The notes below the pieces were generated by a model. The model saw only the letters and a program-made list of their open reading frames with translations. It was not told the origin of the DNA and did not search any database. From positions 16,004,501-16,068,500 of the forward strand of contig OZ059899.1 in assembly GCA_964057225.1 (NCBI GenBank): 64,000 nucleotides of DNA. The letters run 5' to 3'. Shown here one piece after another: positions 32,754 through 44,853 of the stretch. Source of the stretch: Auanema rhodensis (Eukaryota; Nematoda; Chromadorea; Rhabditida; Rhabditidae). The position numbers were made by a program, and so were the translations under genes. How positions within the stretch are numbered: position 1 is the first letter of the stretch; every line of letters begins with the position of its first letter.

Positions 32754-35490
32754 TGTTTTTACCCTACTGCTATGATCAAATTCAAATATAACATACGACT
32801 GAAATAGTCATATCATGGTGAGATGGCCGAGCGGTCTAAGGCGCTGGTTTTAGGCACCAGTCTCTTCGGAGGCGTGGGTTCGAATCCCACTCTCATCAGA
32901 TATTTTTTGACATTCCAACGTAGCTAAAATTGTTTTTACCCTACTACGATGATCAAATTCGAATATAACATACGACTGAAATAGTCACATCAAGGTGAGA
33001 TGGCCGAGCGGTCTAAGGAGCTGGTTTAAGGCACCAGTCTCTTCGGAGGCGTGGGTTCGAATCCCACTCTCATCAGATATTTTTTGACATTCCAACTTAG
33101 CTGAAATTGTTTTTACCCCACTGCGATGATCAAATTGAAATATAACATACGACTGAAATAGTCGCATCATGGTGAGATGGCCGAGCGGTCTAAGGCGCTG
33201 GTTTTAGGCACCAGTCTCTTCGGAGGCGTGGGTTCGAATCCCACTCTCATCAGACTATTTTTTGACATTCCAACGTTGCTAAAATTGTTTTTACCCTACT
33301 GCTATGATCAAATTCAAATATAACATACGACTGAAATAGTCACATCATGGTGAGATGGCCGAGCGGTCTAAGGCGCTGGTTTTAAGCACCAGTCTCTTCG
33401 GAGGCGTGGGTTTGAATCCCACTCTCATCAGATATTTTTTGACATTCCAACGTTGCTAAAATTGTTTTTACCCTATTGCGATGATCAAATTGAAATATAA
33501 CATACGACTGAAAATGCCACATCAAGGTGAGATGGCCGAGCGGTCTAAGGCGCTGGTTTAAGGCACCAGTCTCTTCGGAGGTGTGGGTTCGAATCCCACT
33601 CTCATCAGATATTTTTTGACATTCCAACGTAGCTAAAATTGTTTTTACCCTACTGCGATGATCAAATTGAAATATAACATACGACTGAAAATGCCACATC
33701 AAGGTGAGATGGCCGAGCGGTCTAAGGCGCTGGTTTAAGGCACCAGTCTCTTCGGAGGTGTGGGTTCGAATCCCACTCTCATCAGATATTTTTTGACATT
33801 CCAACGTTGCTAAAATTGTTTTTACCCTATTGCGATGATCAAATTGAAATATAACATACGACTGAAAATGCCACATCATGGTGAGATGGCCGAGCGGTCT
33901 AAGGCGCTGGTTTTAGGCACCAGTCTCTTCGGAGGTGTGGGTTCGAATCCCACTCTCATCAGATATTTTTTGACATTCCAACGTTGCTAAAATTGTTTTT
34001 ACCCTACTGCGATGATCAAATTCAAATATAACATACGACTGAAATAGTCACATCATGGTGAGATGGCCGAGCGGTCTAAGGCGCTGGTTTTAGGCACCAG
34101 TCTCTTCGGAGGCGTGGGTTCGAATCCCACTCTCATCAGATTATTTTTTGACATTCCAACGTTGCTAAAATTGTTTTTACCCTATTGCGATGATCAAATT
34201 GAAATATAACATACGACTGAAAATGCCACATCATGGTGAGATGGCCGAGCGGTCTAAGGCGCTGGTTTTAGGCACCAGTCTCTTCGGAGGTGTGGGTTCG
34301 AATCCCACTCTCATCAGATATTTTTTGACATTCCAACGTAGCTAAAATTGTTTTTACCCTACTACGATGATCAAATTTGAATATAACATACGACTGAAAT
34401 AGTCACATCATGGTGAGATGGCCGAGCGGTCTAAGGCGCTGGTTTTAGGCACCAGTCTCTTCGGAGGTGTGGGTTCGAATCCCACTCTCATCAGATATTT
34501 TTTGACATTCCAACGTAGCTAAAATTGTTTTTACCCTACTACGATGATCAAATTTGAATATAACATACGACTGAAATAGTCACATCATGGTGAGATGGCC
34601 GAGCGGTCTAAGGCGCTGGTTTTAGGCACCAGTCTCTTCGGAGGCGTGGGTTCGAATCCCACTCTCATCAGATTATTTTTTGACATTCCAACGTTGCTAA
34701 AATTGTTTTTACCCTACTACGATGATCAAATTTGAATATAACATACGACTGAAATAGTCACATCATGGTGAGATGGCCGAGCGGTCTAAGGCGCTGGTTT
34801 TAGGCACCAGTCTCTTCGGAGGTGTGGGTTCGAATCCCACTCTCATCAGATATTTTTTGACATTCCAACGTAGCTAAAATTGTTTTTACCCTACTACGAT
34901 GATCAAATTTGAATATAACATACGACTGAAATAGTCACATCATGGTGAGATGGCCGAGCGGTCTAAGGCGCTGGTTTTAGGCACCAGTCTCTTCGGAGGT
35001 GTGGGTTCGAATCCCACTCTCATCAGATATTTTTAGACATTCCAACGTAGCTAAAATTGTTTTTACCCTACTGCGATGATCAAATTCGAATATAACATAC
35101 GACATGAAATAGTCACATCAAGGTGAGATGGCCGAGCGGTCTAAGGCGCTGGTTTTAGGCACCAGTCTCTTCGGAGGCGTGGGTTCGAATCCCACTCTCA
35201 TCAGATATTTTTTGACATTCCAACGTAGCTAAAATTGTTTTTACCCTACTACGATGATCAAATTTGAATATAACATACGACTGAAATAGTCACAACATGG
35301 TGAGATGGCCGAGCGGTCTAAGGCGCTGGTTTTAGGCACCAGTCTCTTCGGAGGCGTGGGTTCGAATCCCACTCTCATCAGATTATTTTTTGACATTCCA
35401 ACGTTGCTAAAATTGTTTTTACCCTACTGCTATGATCAAATTCAAATATAACATACGACTGAAATAGTCATATCATGGTGAGATGGCCGA
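32754..35490 (+). repeat. tRNA-Leu array F, 15 units
   Basis: Plus-oriented tRNAs start at 32817, 32994, 33171, 33349, 33526, 33703, 33880, 34057, 34235, 34412, 34589, 34767, 34944, 35122 and 35299. AAG: 32994, 33526 and 33703. UAA: 33349. The other eleven are UAG. Many carry GGTGTGGG in place of GGCGTGGG before and in the T stem. A 14-base tRNA stub (35477-35490) abuts the foldback element. Spacer variants mirror array C, for example the rare CACAACATGG before 35299. Confidence 0.94.
33349..33430 (+). tRNA. tRNA-Leu(UAA) variant
   Basis: The anticodon loop reads TTTAAGC, so position 36 is A instead of G and the anticodon is TAA. This reads UUA, still leucine but a different codon box. It also has C56T in the T loop, weakening the B box. 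Single copy in the window. Confidence 0.85.
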
Positions 35491-35876
35491 ACACTTTTCA
35501 TGTATGCAACAGCTCCACAAAAAGAAAACATGCGAAACAGAAGGTTTTTTAAGAATTAAATTTTCATTTTTTTAACACATCATGTTCAATTAATAAAAAA
35601 TTCTTTTTCCTGATATTTTCCACTTCGCAAGGTTTACCAAGTATACCAAATTTACCAAGTTTACCAAAAAAATATCTTTATACTAAGTATACCAAAATAC
35701 AAAAAGTTGTAGTTTGAAATTGTATGTTTTTTCAAGGTAGTGATAATAATATCAGGAAAAAGAATTTTTTATTAATTGAACATGATATGTTAAAAAAATG
35801 GAAATTTAATTCTAAAAAAACCTTCTGTTTCGCATGTTTTCTTTTTGTGGAGCTGTTGCATACATGAAAAGTGTTC
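35489..35876. mobile_element. Foldback element, copy 2
   Basis: Mirror image of 20850-21237 (coordinates sum to 56726). It has the same 129-bp arms and the same tRNA-stub junction, read from the other strand. Confidence 0.75.
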
Positions 35877-36165
35877 ATTAAAGATGTTAAGTAATCGTTC
35901 TAACTGATCTTTTGATAATGATTTTCAAATTGCTGAGAGTGTGTGATGGATCAATATTGTAAATGAAATGAAATATTAAATTTTAAATATGCTAGTTTAC
36001 TGACCTTATTAATGCTCTTGTTGTTTGATTTTTGTAGCTACGGCACTTTATGAAAGTGAGTAGTAGCGTTCCTGTTGTCCCCCTGGCCCTGGTATCAGAA
36101 TCTCGTCATCTGAATCGGCTGTTGAGCTATAATGAAAATTGATTACAAATCGAGGTATTTGAAAC

Positions 36166-37361
36166 CTATTCCATGTCGTAGTAGTTTCTCTTACGGTTCG
36201 TTTTCGAAAATTGAGAACCAAATCTTCTGTGATCAAACTTTGATCCGTCAGCTGGTCTCAATTGCTCAGCTTGTACATCTCGCACTGTTCTCTCATTTCT
36301 TTTTCGTTCCAGATTTTCCACGATCGCTCTTTTGTTCGTTTCGTTTTCTAACGATATGAAGACAGCTAGCCTGGAACAAAAATATAATATTTTGTTTCTC
36401 AAACTTAAGAAACCTGTGTTGGCATAGAGCATGCTTAGGGCAATTTCGTTGCGTGCATCCCGGACTGGAGCATACAAGCTCATTATTGGTCTCATTGACA
36501 CATCCCAATCTGGAATAACAATGATAAACTCAAAATAAAAAATCTTAGCTTATGCTCCCGTACTGTCCTTGGTGAAATATATGCCTGCCTTTGCAGCAGG
36601 AAATACTTCCAAACGCTGAACAGTTTCAAAAAACATGTCCGCATTGCTGGTCCCGACTGGCTCACTCATCCATGATGGATAGCTTGACAACGAATTTTCA
36701 AAAATGAAATCACTCAAACCGAAAAGTTTGAGCTTATTCATTTTTTCAATGCGTGTCATTACTAACCACTCATGGTTTTCAACATGAAAATGAGTGACCA
36801 GTTTGTCGGATTTCTGATGAACGGCTCCAATTCGTTCTTTAATTTCTTCTATAAAAAAATTACTAGTTATTTTCATTATGTTTTGATTACCTTCATGTAG
36901 TTGTAGCATTTTTTCTAGAACTTGATGAGCCGGAATAGGGTGAGGTATTCTAGCGTTCAATTGAGAATTCTTCGACTCCAACAAGCTTGTTGAAAAAAAT
37001 TGTTGGCTTTGCCCAGCTCTCAATTTTTGAATCAAACTATTGGTTTGATATAAATCGTCCTTGTTGGTAAGAAGCCTAAATTAAAAAAAAATAAAAGAAT
37101 TCAAAAAAAACCAACCATTGTCGAGTTCTTTCTCCACAATTCCTTACAATATCTTGGATTTTCCTTTCATATTCATCACGGTTTTGTGATGATAGAGCCC
37201 CTTTCCTCATGATCGTTCCATATTCAGTCTTAAAACATAAAAATAGTGTTTAAAAACAATATCAAGTATACCTCTTTTTTTCTTCCAAATATTTTATGGA
37301 GGATGTGTTCCTTTCTCTCAGCATCATCGTCCTTGCCGAATGTGCTTTTGATATTCTCCAT
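36166..37361 (-). pseudogene. Unknown spliced gene, inverted copy 2, donor site lost
   Basis: Exact mirror of the gene at 19365-20560. The fourth intron begins AT instead of GT (GAGC-ATAAGC instead of GAGC-GTAAGC), so that intron should not splice. Reading on gives a stop two codons later and a 228-residue product without the Cys-rich and basic C-terminal exons. One Lys codon in the last exon is also changed to Asn. The other introns and the frames are intact, so it could still encode the shorter protein. Confidence 0.55.
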
Positions 37362-37401
37362 TCGGTGCACGGAACATCTTAGCGGTACGGTACGGTACGA
37401 G

Positions 37402-40400
37402 TTCAGTCGTATGTTATATTTCAATTTGATCTTCGCAGTAGGGTAAAAACAATTTTAGCTACGTTGGAATGTCAAAAAATATCTGATGAGAGTGGGATTC
37501 GAACCCACGCCTCCGAAGAGACTGGTGCCTAAAACCAGCGCCTTAGACCGCTCGGCCATCTCACCTTGATGTGGCATTTTCAGTCGTATGTTATATTTCA
37601 ATTTGATCATCGCAATAGGGTAAAAACAATTTTAGCTACGTTGGAATGTCAAAAAATATCTGATGAGAGTGGGATTCGAACCCACGCCTCCGAAGAGACT
37701 GGTGCCTTAAACCAGCGCCTTAGACCGCTCGGCCATCTCACCTTGATGTGGCATTTTCAGTCGTATGTTATATTTCAATTTGATCATCGCAGTAGAGTAA
37801 AAACAATTTTAGCTAAGTTGGAATGTCAAAAAATATCTGATGAGAGTGGGATTCGAACCCACGCCTCCGAAGAGACTGGTGCCTTAAACCAGCGCCTTAG
37901 ACCGCTCGGCCATCTCACCTTGATGTGACTATTTCAGTCGTATGTTATATTCGAATTTGATTATCGTAGTAGGGTAAAAACAATTTTAGCTACGTTGGAA
38001 TGTCAAAAAATATCTGATGAGAGTGGGATTCGAACCCACGCCTCCGAAGAGACTGGTGCCTAAAACCAGCGCCTTAGACCGCTCGGCCATCTCACCTTGA
38101 TGTGGCATTTTCAGTCGTATGTTACATTTCAATTTGATTATCGCAATAGGGTAAAAACAATTTTAGCTACGTTGGAATGTCAAAAAATATCTGATGAGAG
38201 TGGGATTCGAACCCACGCCTCCGAAGAGACTGGTGCCTAAAACAAGCGCCTTAGACCGCTCGGCCATCTCACCTTGATGTGACTATTTCAGTCGTATGTT
38301 ATATTCGAATTTGATCATCGCAGTAGGGTAAAAACAATTTTAGCTACGTTGGAATGTCAAAAAATATCTGATGAGAGTGGGATTCGAACCCACGCCTCCG
38401 AAGAGACTGGTGCCTTAAACCAGCGCCTTAGACCGCTCGGCCATCTCACCTTGATGTGACTATTTCAGTCGTATGTTATATTTCAATTTGATCATCGCAA
38501 TAGGGTAAAAACAATTTTAGCTACGTTGGAATGTCAAAAAATATCTGATGAGAGTGGGATTCGAACCCACGCCTCCGAAGAGACTGGTGCCTTAAACCAG
38601 CGCCTTAGACCGCTCGGCCATCTCACCTTGATGTGGCATTTTCAGTCATATGTTATATTTCAATTTGATCTTCGCAGTAGGGTAAAAACAATTTTAGCTA
38701 CGTTGGAATGTCAAAAAATATCTGATGAGAGTGGGATTCGAACCCACGCCTCCGAAGAGACTGGTGCCTAAAACCAGCGCCTTAGACCGCTCGGCCATCT
38801 CACCTTGATGTGACTATTTCATGTCGTATGTTATATTCGAATTTGATCATCGCAGTAGGGTAAAAACAATTTTAGCTACGTTGGAATGTCAAAAAATATC
38901 TGATGAGAGTGGGATTCGAACCCACGCCTCCGAAGAGACTGGTGCCTAAAACCAGCGCCTTAGACCGCTCGGCCATCTCACCTTGATGTGACTATTTCAG
39001 TCGTATGTTATATTTCAATTTGATCATCGCAATAGGGTAAAAACAATTTTAGCTACGTTGGAATGTCAAAAAATATCTGATGAGAGTGGGATTCGAACCC
39101 ACGCCTCCGAAGAGACTGGTGCCTAAAACCAGCGCCTTAGACCGCTCGGCCATCTCACCTTGATGTGACTATTTCAGTCGTATGTTATATTCGAATTTGA
39201 TCATCGCAGTAGGGTAAAAACAATTTTAGCTACGTTGGAATGTCAAAAAATATCTGATGAGAGTGGGATTCGAACCCACGCCTCCGAAGAGACTGGTGCC
39301 TAAAACCAGCGCCTTAGACCGCTCGGCCATCTCACCTTGATGTGACTATTTCAGTCGTATGTTATATTTCAATTTGATCTTCGCAGTAGGGTAAAAACAA
39401 TTTTAGCTACGTTGGAATGTCAAAAAATATCTGATGAGAGTGGGATTCGAACCCACGCCTCCGAAGAGACTGGTGCCTTAAACCAGCGCCTTAGACCGCT
39501 CGGCCATCTCACCTTGATGTGACTATTTCATGTCGTATGTTATATTCGAATTTGATCATCGCAGTAGGGTAAAAACAATTTTAGCTACGTTGGAATGTCA
39601 AAAAATATCTGATGAGAGTGGGATTCGAACCCACGCCTCCGAAGAGACTGGTGCCTAAAACCAGCGCCTTAGACCGCTCGGCCATCTCACCTTGATGTGA
39701 CTATTTCAGTCGTATGTTATATTTCAATTTGATCATCGCAATAGGGTAAAAACAATTTTAGCTACGTTGGAATGTCAAAAAATATCTGATGAGAGTGGGA
39801 TTCGAACCCACGCCTCCGAAGAGACTGGTGCCTAAAACCAGCGCCTTAGACCGCTCGGCCATCTCACCTTGATGTGACTATTTCAGTCGTATGTTATATT
39901 CGAATTTGATCACCGCAGTAGGGTAAAAACAATTTTAGCTACGTTGGAATGTCAAAAAATATCTGATGAGAGTGGGATTCGAACCCACACCTCCGAAGAG
40001 ACTGGTGCCTAAAACCAGCGCCTTAGACCGCTCGGCCATCTCACCATGATGTGACTATTTCAGTCGTATGTTATATTCAAATTTGATCATCGTAGTAGGG
40101 TAAAAACAATTTTAGCTACGTTGGAATGTCAAAAAATATCTGATGAGAGTGGGATTCGAACCCACACCTCCGAAGAGACTGGTGCCTAAAACCAGCGCCT
40201 TAGACCGCTCGGCCATCTCACCTTGATGTGACTATTTCAGTCGTATGTTATATTTCAATTTGATCATCGCAATAGGGTAAAAACAATTTTAGCTACGTTG
40301 GAATGTCAAAAAATATCTGATGAGAGTGGGATTCGAACCCACGCCTCCGAAGAGACTGGTGCCTTAAACCAGCGCCTTAGACCGCTCGGCCATCTCACCT

Positions 40401-43266
40401 TGATGTGGCAGTTTCAGTCGTATGTTATATTTCAATTTGATCATCGCAATAGGGTAAAAACAATTTTAGCTACGTTGGAATGTCAAAAAATATCTGATGA
40501 GAGTGGGATTCGAACCCACGCCTCCGAAGAGACTGGTGCCTAAAACCAGCGCCTTAGACCGCTCGGCCATCTCACCTTGATGTGACTATTTCAGTCGTAT
40601 GTTATATTCGAATTTGATCATCGCAGTAGGGTAAAAACAATTTTAGCTACGTTGGAATGTCAAAAAATATCTGATGAGAGTGGGATTCGAACCCACGCCT
40701 CCGAAGAGACTGGTGCCTTAAACCAGCGCCTTAGACCGCTCGGCCATCTCACCTTGATGTGACTATTTCAGTCGTATGTTATATTTCAATTTGATCATCG
40801 CAATAGGGTAACAACAATTTTAGCTACGTTGGAATGTCAAAAAATATCTGATGAGAGTGGGATTCGAACCCACGCCTCCGAAGAGACTGGTGCCTTAAAC
40901 CAGCGCCTTAGACCGCTCGGCCATCTCACCTTGATGTGACTATTTCAGTCGTATGTTATATTTCAATTTGATCATCGCAATAGGGTAAAAACAATTTTAG
41001 CTACGTTGGAATGTCAAAAAATATCTGATGAGAGTGGGATTCGAACCCACGCCTCCGAAGAGACTGGTGCCTAAAACCAGCGCCTTAGACCGCTCGGCCA
41101 TCTCACCTTGATGTGACTATTTCAGTCGTATGTTATATTTCAATTTGATCATCGCAATAGGGTAAAAACAATTTTAGCTACGTTGGAATGTCAAAAAATA
41201 TCTGATGAGAGTGGGATTCGAACCCACGCCTCCGAAGAGACTGGTGCCTAAAACCAGCGCCTTAGACCGCTCGGCCATCTCACCTTGATGTGACTATTTC
41301 AGTCGTATGTTATATTCGAATTTGATCATCGCAGTAGGGTAAAAACAATTTTAGCTACGTTGGAATGTCAAAAAATATCTGATGAGAGTGGGATTCGAAC
41401 CCACGCCTCCGAAGAGACTGGTGCCTTAAACCAGCGCCTTAGACCGCTCGGCCATCACACCTTGATGTGACTATTTCAGTCGTATGTTATATTTCAATTT
41501 GATCATCGCAATAGGGTAAAAACAATTTTAGCTACGTTGGAATGTCAAAAAATATCTGATGAGAGTGGGATTCGAACCCACGCCTCCGAAGAGACTGGTG
41601 CCTTAAACCAGCGCCTTAGACCGCTCGGCCATCTCACCTTGATGTGGCATTTTCAGTCGTATGTTATATTTCAATTTGATCTTCGCAGTAGGGTAAAAAC
41701 AATTTTAGCTACGTTGGAATGTCAAAAAATATCTGATGAGAGTGGGATTCGAACCCACGCCTCCGAAGAGACTGGTGCCTAAAACCAGCGCCTTAGACCG
41801 CTCGGCCATCTCACCTTGATGTGACTATTTCATGTCGTATGTTATATTCGAATTTGATCATCGCAGTAGGGTAAAAACAATTTTAGCTACGTTGGAATGT
41901 CAAAAAATATCTGATGAGAGTGGGATTCGAACCCACGCCTCCGAAGAGACTGGTGCCTAAAACCAGCGCCTTAGACCGCTCGGCCATCTCACCTTGATGT
42001 GACTATTTCAGTCGTATGTTATATTCGAATTTGATCATCGCAGTAGGGTAAAAACAATTTTAGCTACGTTGGAATGTCAAAAAATATCTGATGAGAGTGG
42101 GATTCGATCCCACGCCTCCGAAGAGACTGGTGCCTTAAACCAGCGCCTTAGACCGCTCGGCCATCTCACCTTGATGTGACTATTTCAGTCGTATGTTATA
42201 TTCGAATTTGATCATCGCAGTAGGGTAAAAACAATTTTAGCTACGTTGGAATGTCAAAAAATATCTGATGAGAGTGGGATTCGATCCCACGCCTCCGAAG
42301 AGACTGGTGCCTTAAACCAGCGCCTTAGACCGCTCGGCCATCTCACCTTGATGTGACTATTTCAGTCGTATGTTATATTTCAATTTGATCATCGCAATAG
42401 GGTAAAAACAATTTTAGCTAAGTTGAAATGTCAAAAAATATCTGATGAGAGTGGGATTCGAACCCACGCCTCCGAAGAGACTGGTGCCTTAAACCAGCGC
42501 CTTAGACCGCTCGGCCATCTCACCTTGATGTGACTATTTCAGTCGTATGTTATATTCGAATTTGATTATCGTAGTAGGGTAAAAACAATTTTAGCTACGT
42601 TGGAATGTCAAAAAATATCTGATGAGAGTGGGATTCGATCCCACGCCTCCGAAGAGACTGGTGCCTTAAACCAGCGCCTTAGACCGCTCGGCCATCTCAC
42701 CTTGATGTGACTATTTCAGTCGTATGTTATATTCGAATTTGATCATCGCAGTTGGGTAAAAACAATTTTAGCTAAGTTGAAATGTCAAAAAATATCTGAT
42801 GAGAGTGGGATTCGAACCCACGCCTCCGAAGAGACTGGTGCCTTAAACCAGCGCCTTAGACCGCTCGGCCATCTCACCTTGATATGACTATTTCAGTCGT
42901 ATGTTATATTCGAATTTGATCATCGCAGTAGGGTAAAAACAATTTTAGCTACGTTGGAATGTCAAAAAATATCTGATGAGAGTGGGATTCGAACCCACGC
43001 CTCCGAAGAGACTGGTGCCTAAAACCAACGCCTTAGACCGCTCGGCCATCTCACCTTGATGTGACTATTTCAGTCGTATGTTATATTTGAATTTGATCAT
43101 AACAGTAGGGTAAAAACAATTTTAGCTACGTTGGAATGTCAAAAAATATCTGATGAGAGTGGGATTCGAACCCACGCCTCCGAAGAGACTGGTGCCTTAA
43201 ACCAGCGCCTTAGACCGCTCGGCCATCTCACCTTGATGTGGCATTTTCAGTCCTATGTTATATTTC
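37402..43266 (-). repeat. tRNA-Leu array G, 33 units
   Basis: Minus-oriented tRNAs with left ends from 37484 to 43151 at 177-bp steps (178 after 38723, 39432 and 41734). UAG: 37484, 38015, 38192, 38723, 38901, 39078, 39255, 39610, 39787, 39964, 40141, 40495, 41026, 41203, 41734, 41912 and 42974. The other 16 are AAG. T54A T-loop variants: 42089, 42266 and 42620. 38192 and 42974 have anticodon-stem changes, and 41380 has the A5T acceptor change. Confidence 0.94.
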
Positions 43267-43328
43267 AAAAAACCTTCTGTTTCGCATGTTTTCTTTTTGT
43301 GGAGCTGTTGCATACATGAAAAGTGTTC
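43267..43328. mobile_element. Foldback element remnant, copy 3
   Basis: Only the outer ~62 bp of one arm remains, joined to array sequence at TATTTC/AAAAAACC. The same truncated form occurs at 50541-50602 and 55513-55574, so those blocks share one ancestor. Confidence 0.7.
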
Positions 43329-43617
43329 ATTAAAGATGTTAAGTAATCGTTCTAACTGATCTTTTGATAATGATTTTCAAATTGCTGAGAGTGTGTGATG
43401 GATCAATATTGTAAATGAAATGAAATATTAAATTTTAAATATGCTAGTTTACTGACCTTATTAATGCTCTTGTTGTTTGATTTTTGTAGCTACGGCACTT
43501 TATGAAAGTGAGTAGTAGCGTTCCTGTTGTCCCCCTGGCCCTGGTATCAGAATCTCGTCATCTGAATCGGCTGTTGAGCTATAATGAAAATTGATTACAA
43601 ATCGAGGTATTTGAAAC

Positions 43618-44813
43618 CTATTCCATGTCGTAGTAGTTTCTCTTACGGTTCGTTTTCGAAAATTGAGAACCAAATCTTCTGTGATCAAACTTTGATCCGT
43701 CAGCTGGTCTCAATTGCTCAGCTTGTACATCTCGCACTGTTCTCTCATTTCTTTTTCGTTCCAGATTTTCCACGATCGCTCTTTTGTTCGTTTCGTTTTC
43801 TAACGATATGAAGACAGCTAGCCTGGAACAAAAATATAATATTTTGTTTCTCAAACTTAAGAAACCTGTGTTGGCATAGAGCATGCTTAGGGCAATTTCG
43901 TTGCGTGCATCCCGGACTGGAGCATACAAGCTCATTATTGGTCTCATTGACACATCCCAATCTGGAATAACAATGATAAACTCAAAATAAAAAATCTTAG
44001 CTTATGCTCCCGTACTGTCCTTGGTGAAATATATGCCTGCCTTTGCAGCAGGAAATACTTCCAAACGCTGAACAGTTTCAAAAAACATGTCCGCATTGCT
44101 GGTCCCGACTGGCTCACTCATCCATGATGGATAGCTTGACAACGAATTTTCAAAAATGAAATCACTCAAACCGAAAAGTTTGAGCTTATTCATTTTTTCA
44201 ATGCGTGTCATTACTAACCACTCATGGTTTTCAACATGAAAATGAGTGACCAGTTTGTCGGATTTCTGATGAACGGCTCCAATTCGTTCTTTAATTTCTT
44301 CTATAAAAAAATTACTAGTTATTTTCATTATGTTTTGATTACCTTCATGTAGTTGTGGCATTTTTTCTAGAACTTGATGAGCCGGAATAGGGTGAGGTAT
44401 TCTAGCGTTCAATTGAGAATTCTTCGACTCCAACAAGCTTGTTGAAAAAAATTGTTGGCTTTGCCCAGCTCTCAATTTTTGAATCAAACTATTGGTTTGA
44501 TATAAATCGTCCTTGTTGGTAAGAAGCCTAAATTAAAAAAAAATAAAAGAATTCAAAAAAAACCAACCATTGTCGAGTTCTTTCTCCACAATTCCTTACA
44601 ATATCTTGGATTTTCCTTTCATATTCATCACGGTTTTGTGATGATAGAGCCCCTTTCCTCATGATCGTTCCATATTCAGTCTTAAAACATAAAAATAGTG
44701 TTTAAAAACAATATCAAGTATACCTCTTTTTTTCTTCCAAATATTTTATGGAGGATGTGTTCCTTTCTCTCAGCATCATCGTCCTTGCCGAATGTGCTTT
44801 TGATATTCTCCAT
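43618..44813 (-). pseudogene. Unknown spliced gene, copy 3, donor site lost
   Basis: Same exon layout as the copy at 36166-37361 and the same AT-for-GT change at the fourth donor. It has one further difference, a Leu-to-Pro change at the end of the third exon. Confidence 0.52.
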
Positions 44814-44853
44814 TCGGTGCACGGAACATCTTAGCGGTACGGTACGGTACGAG

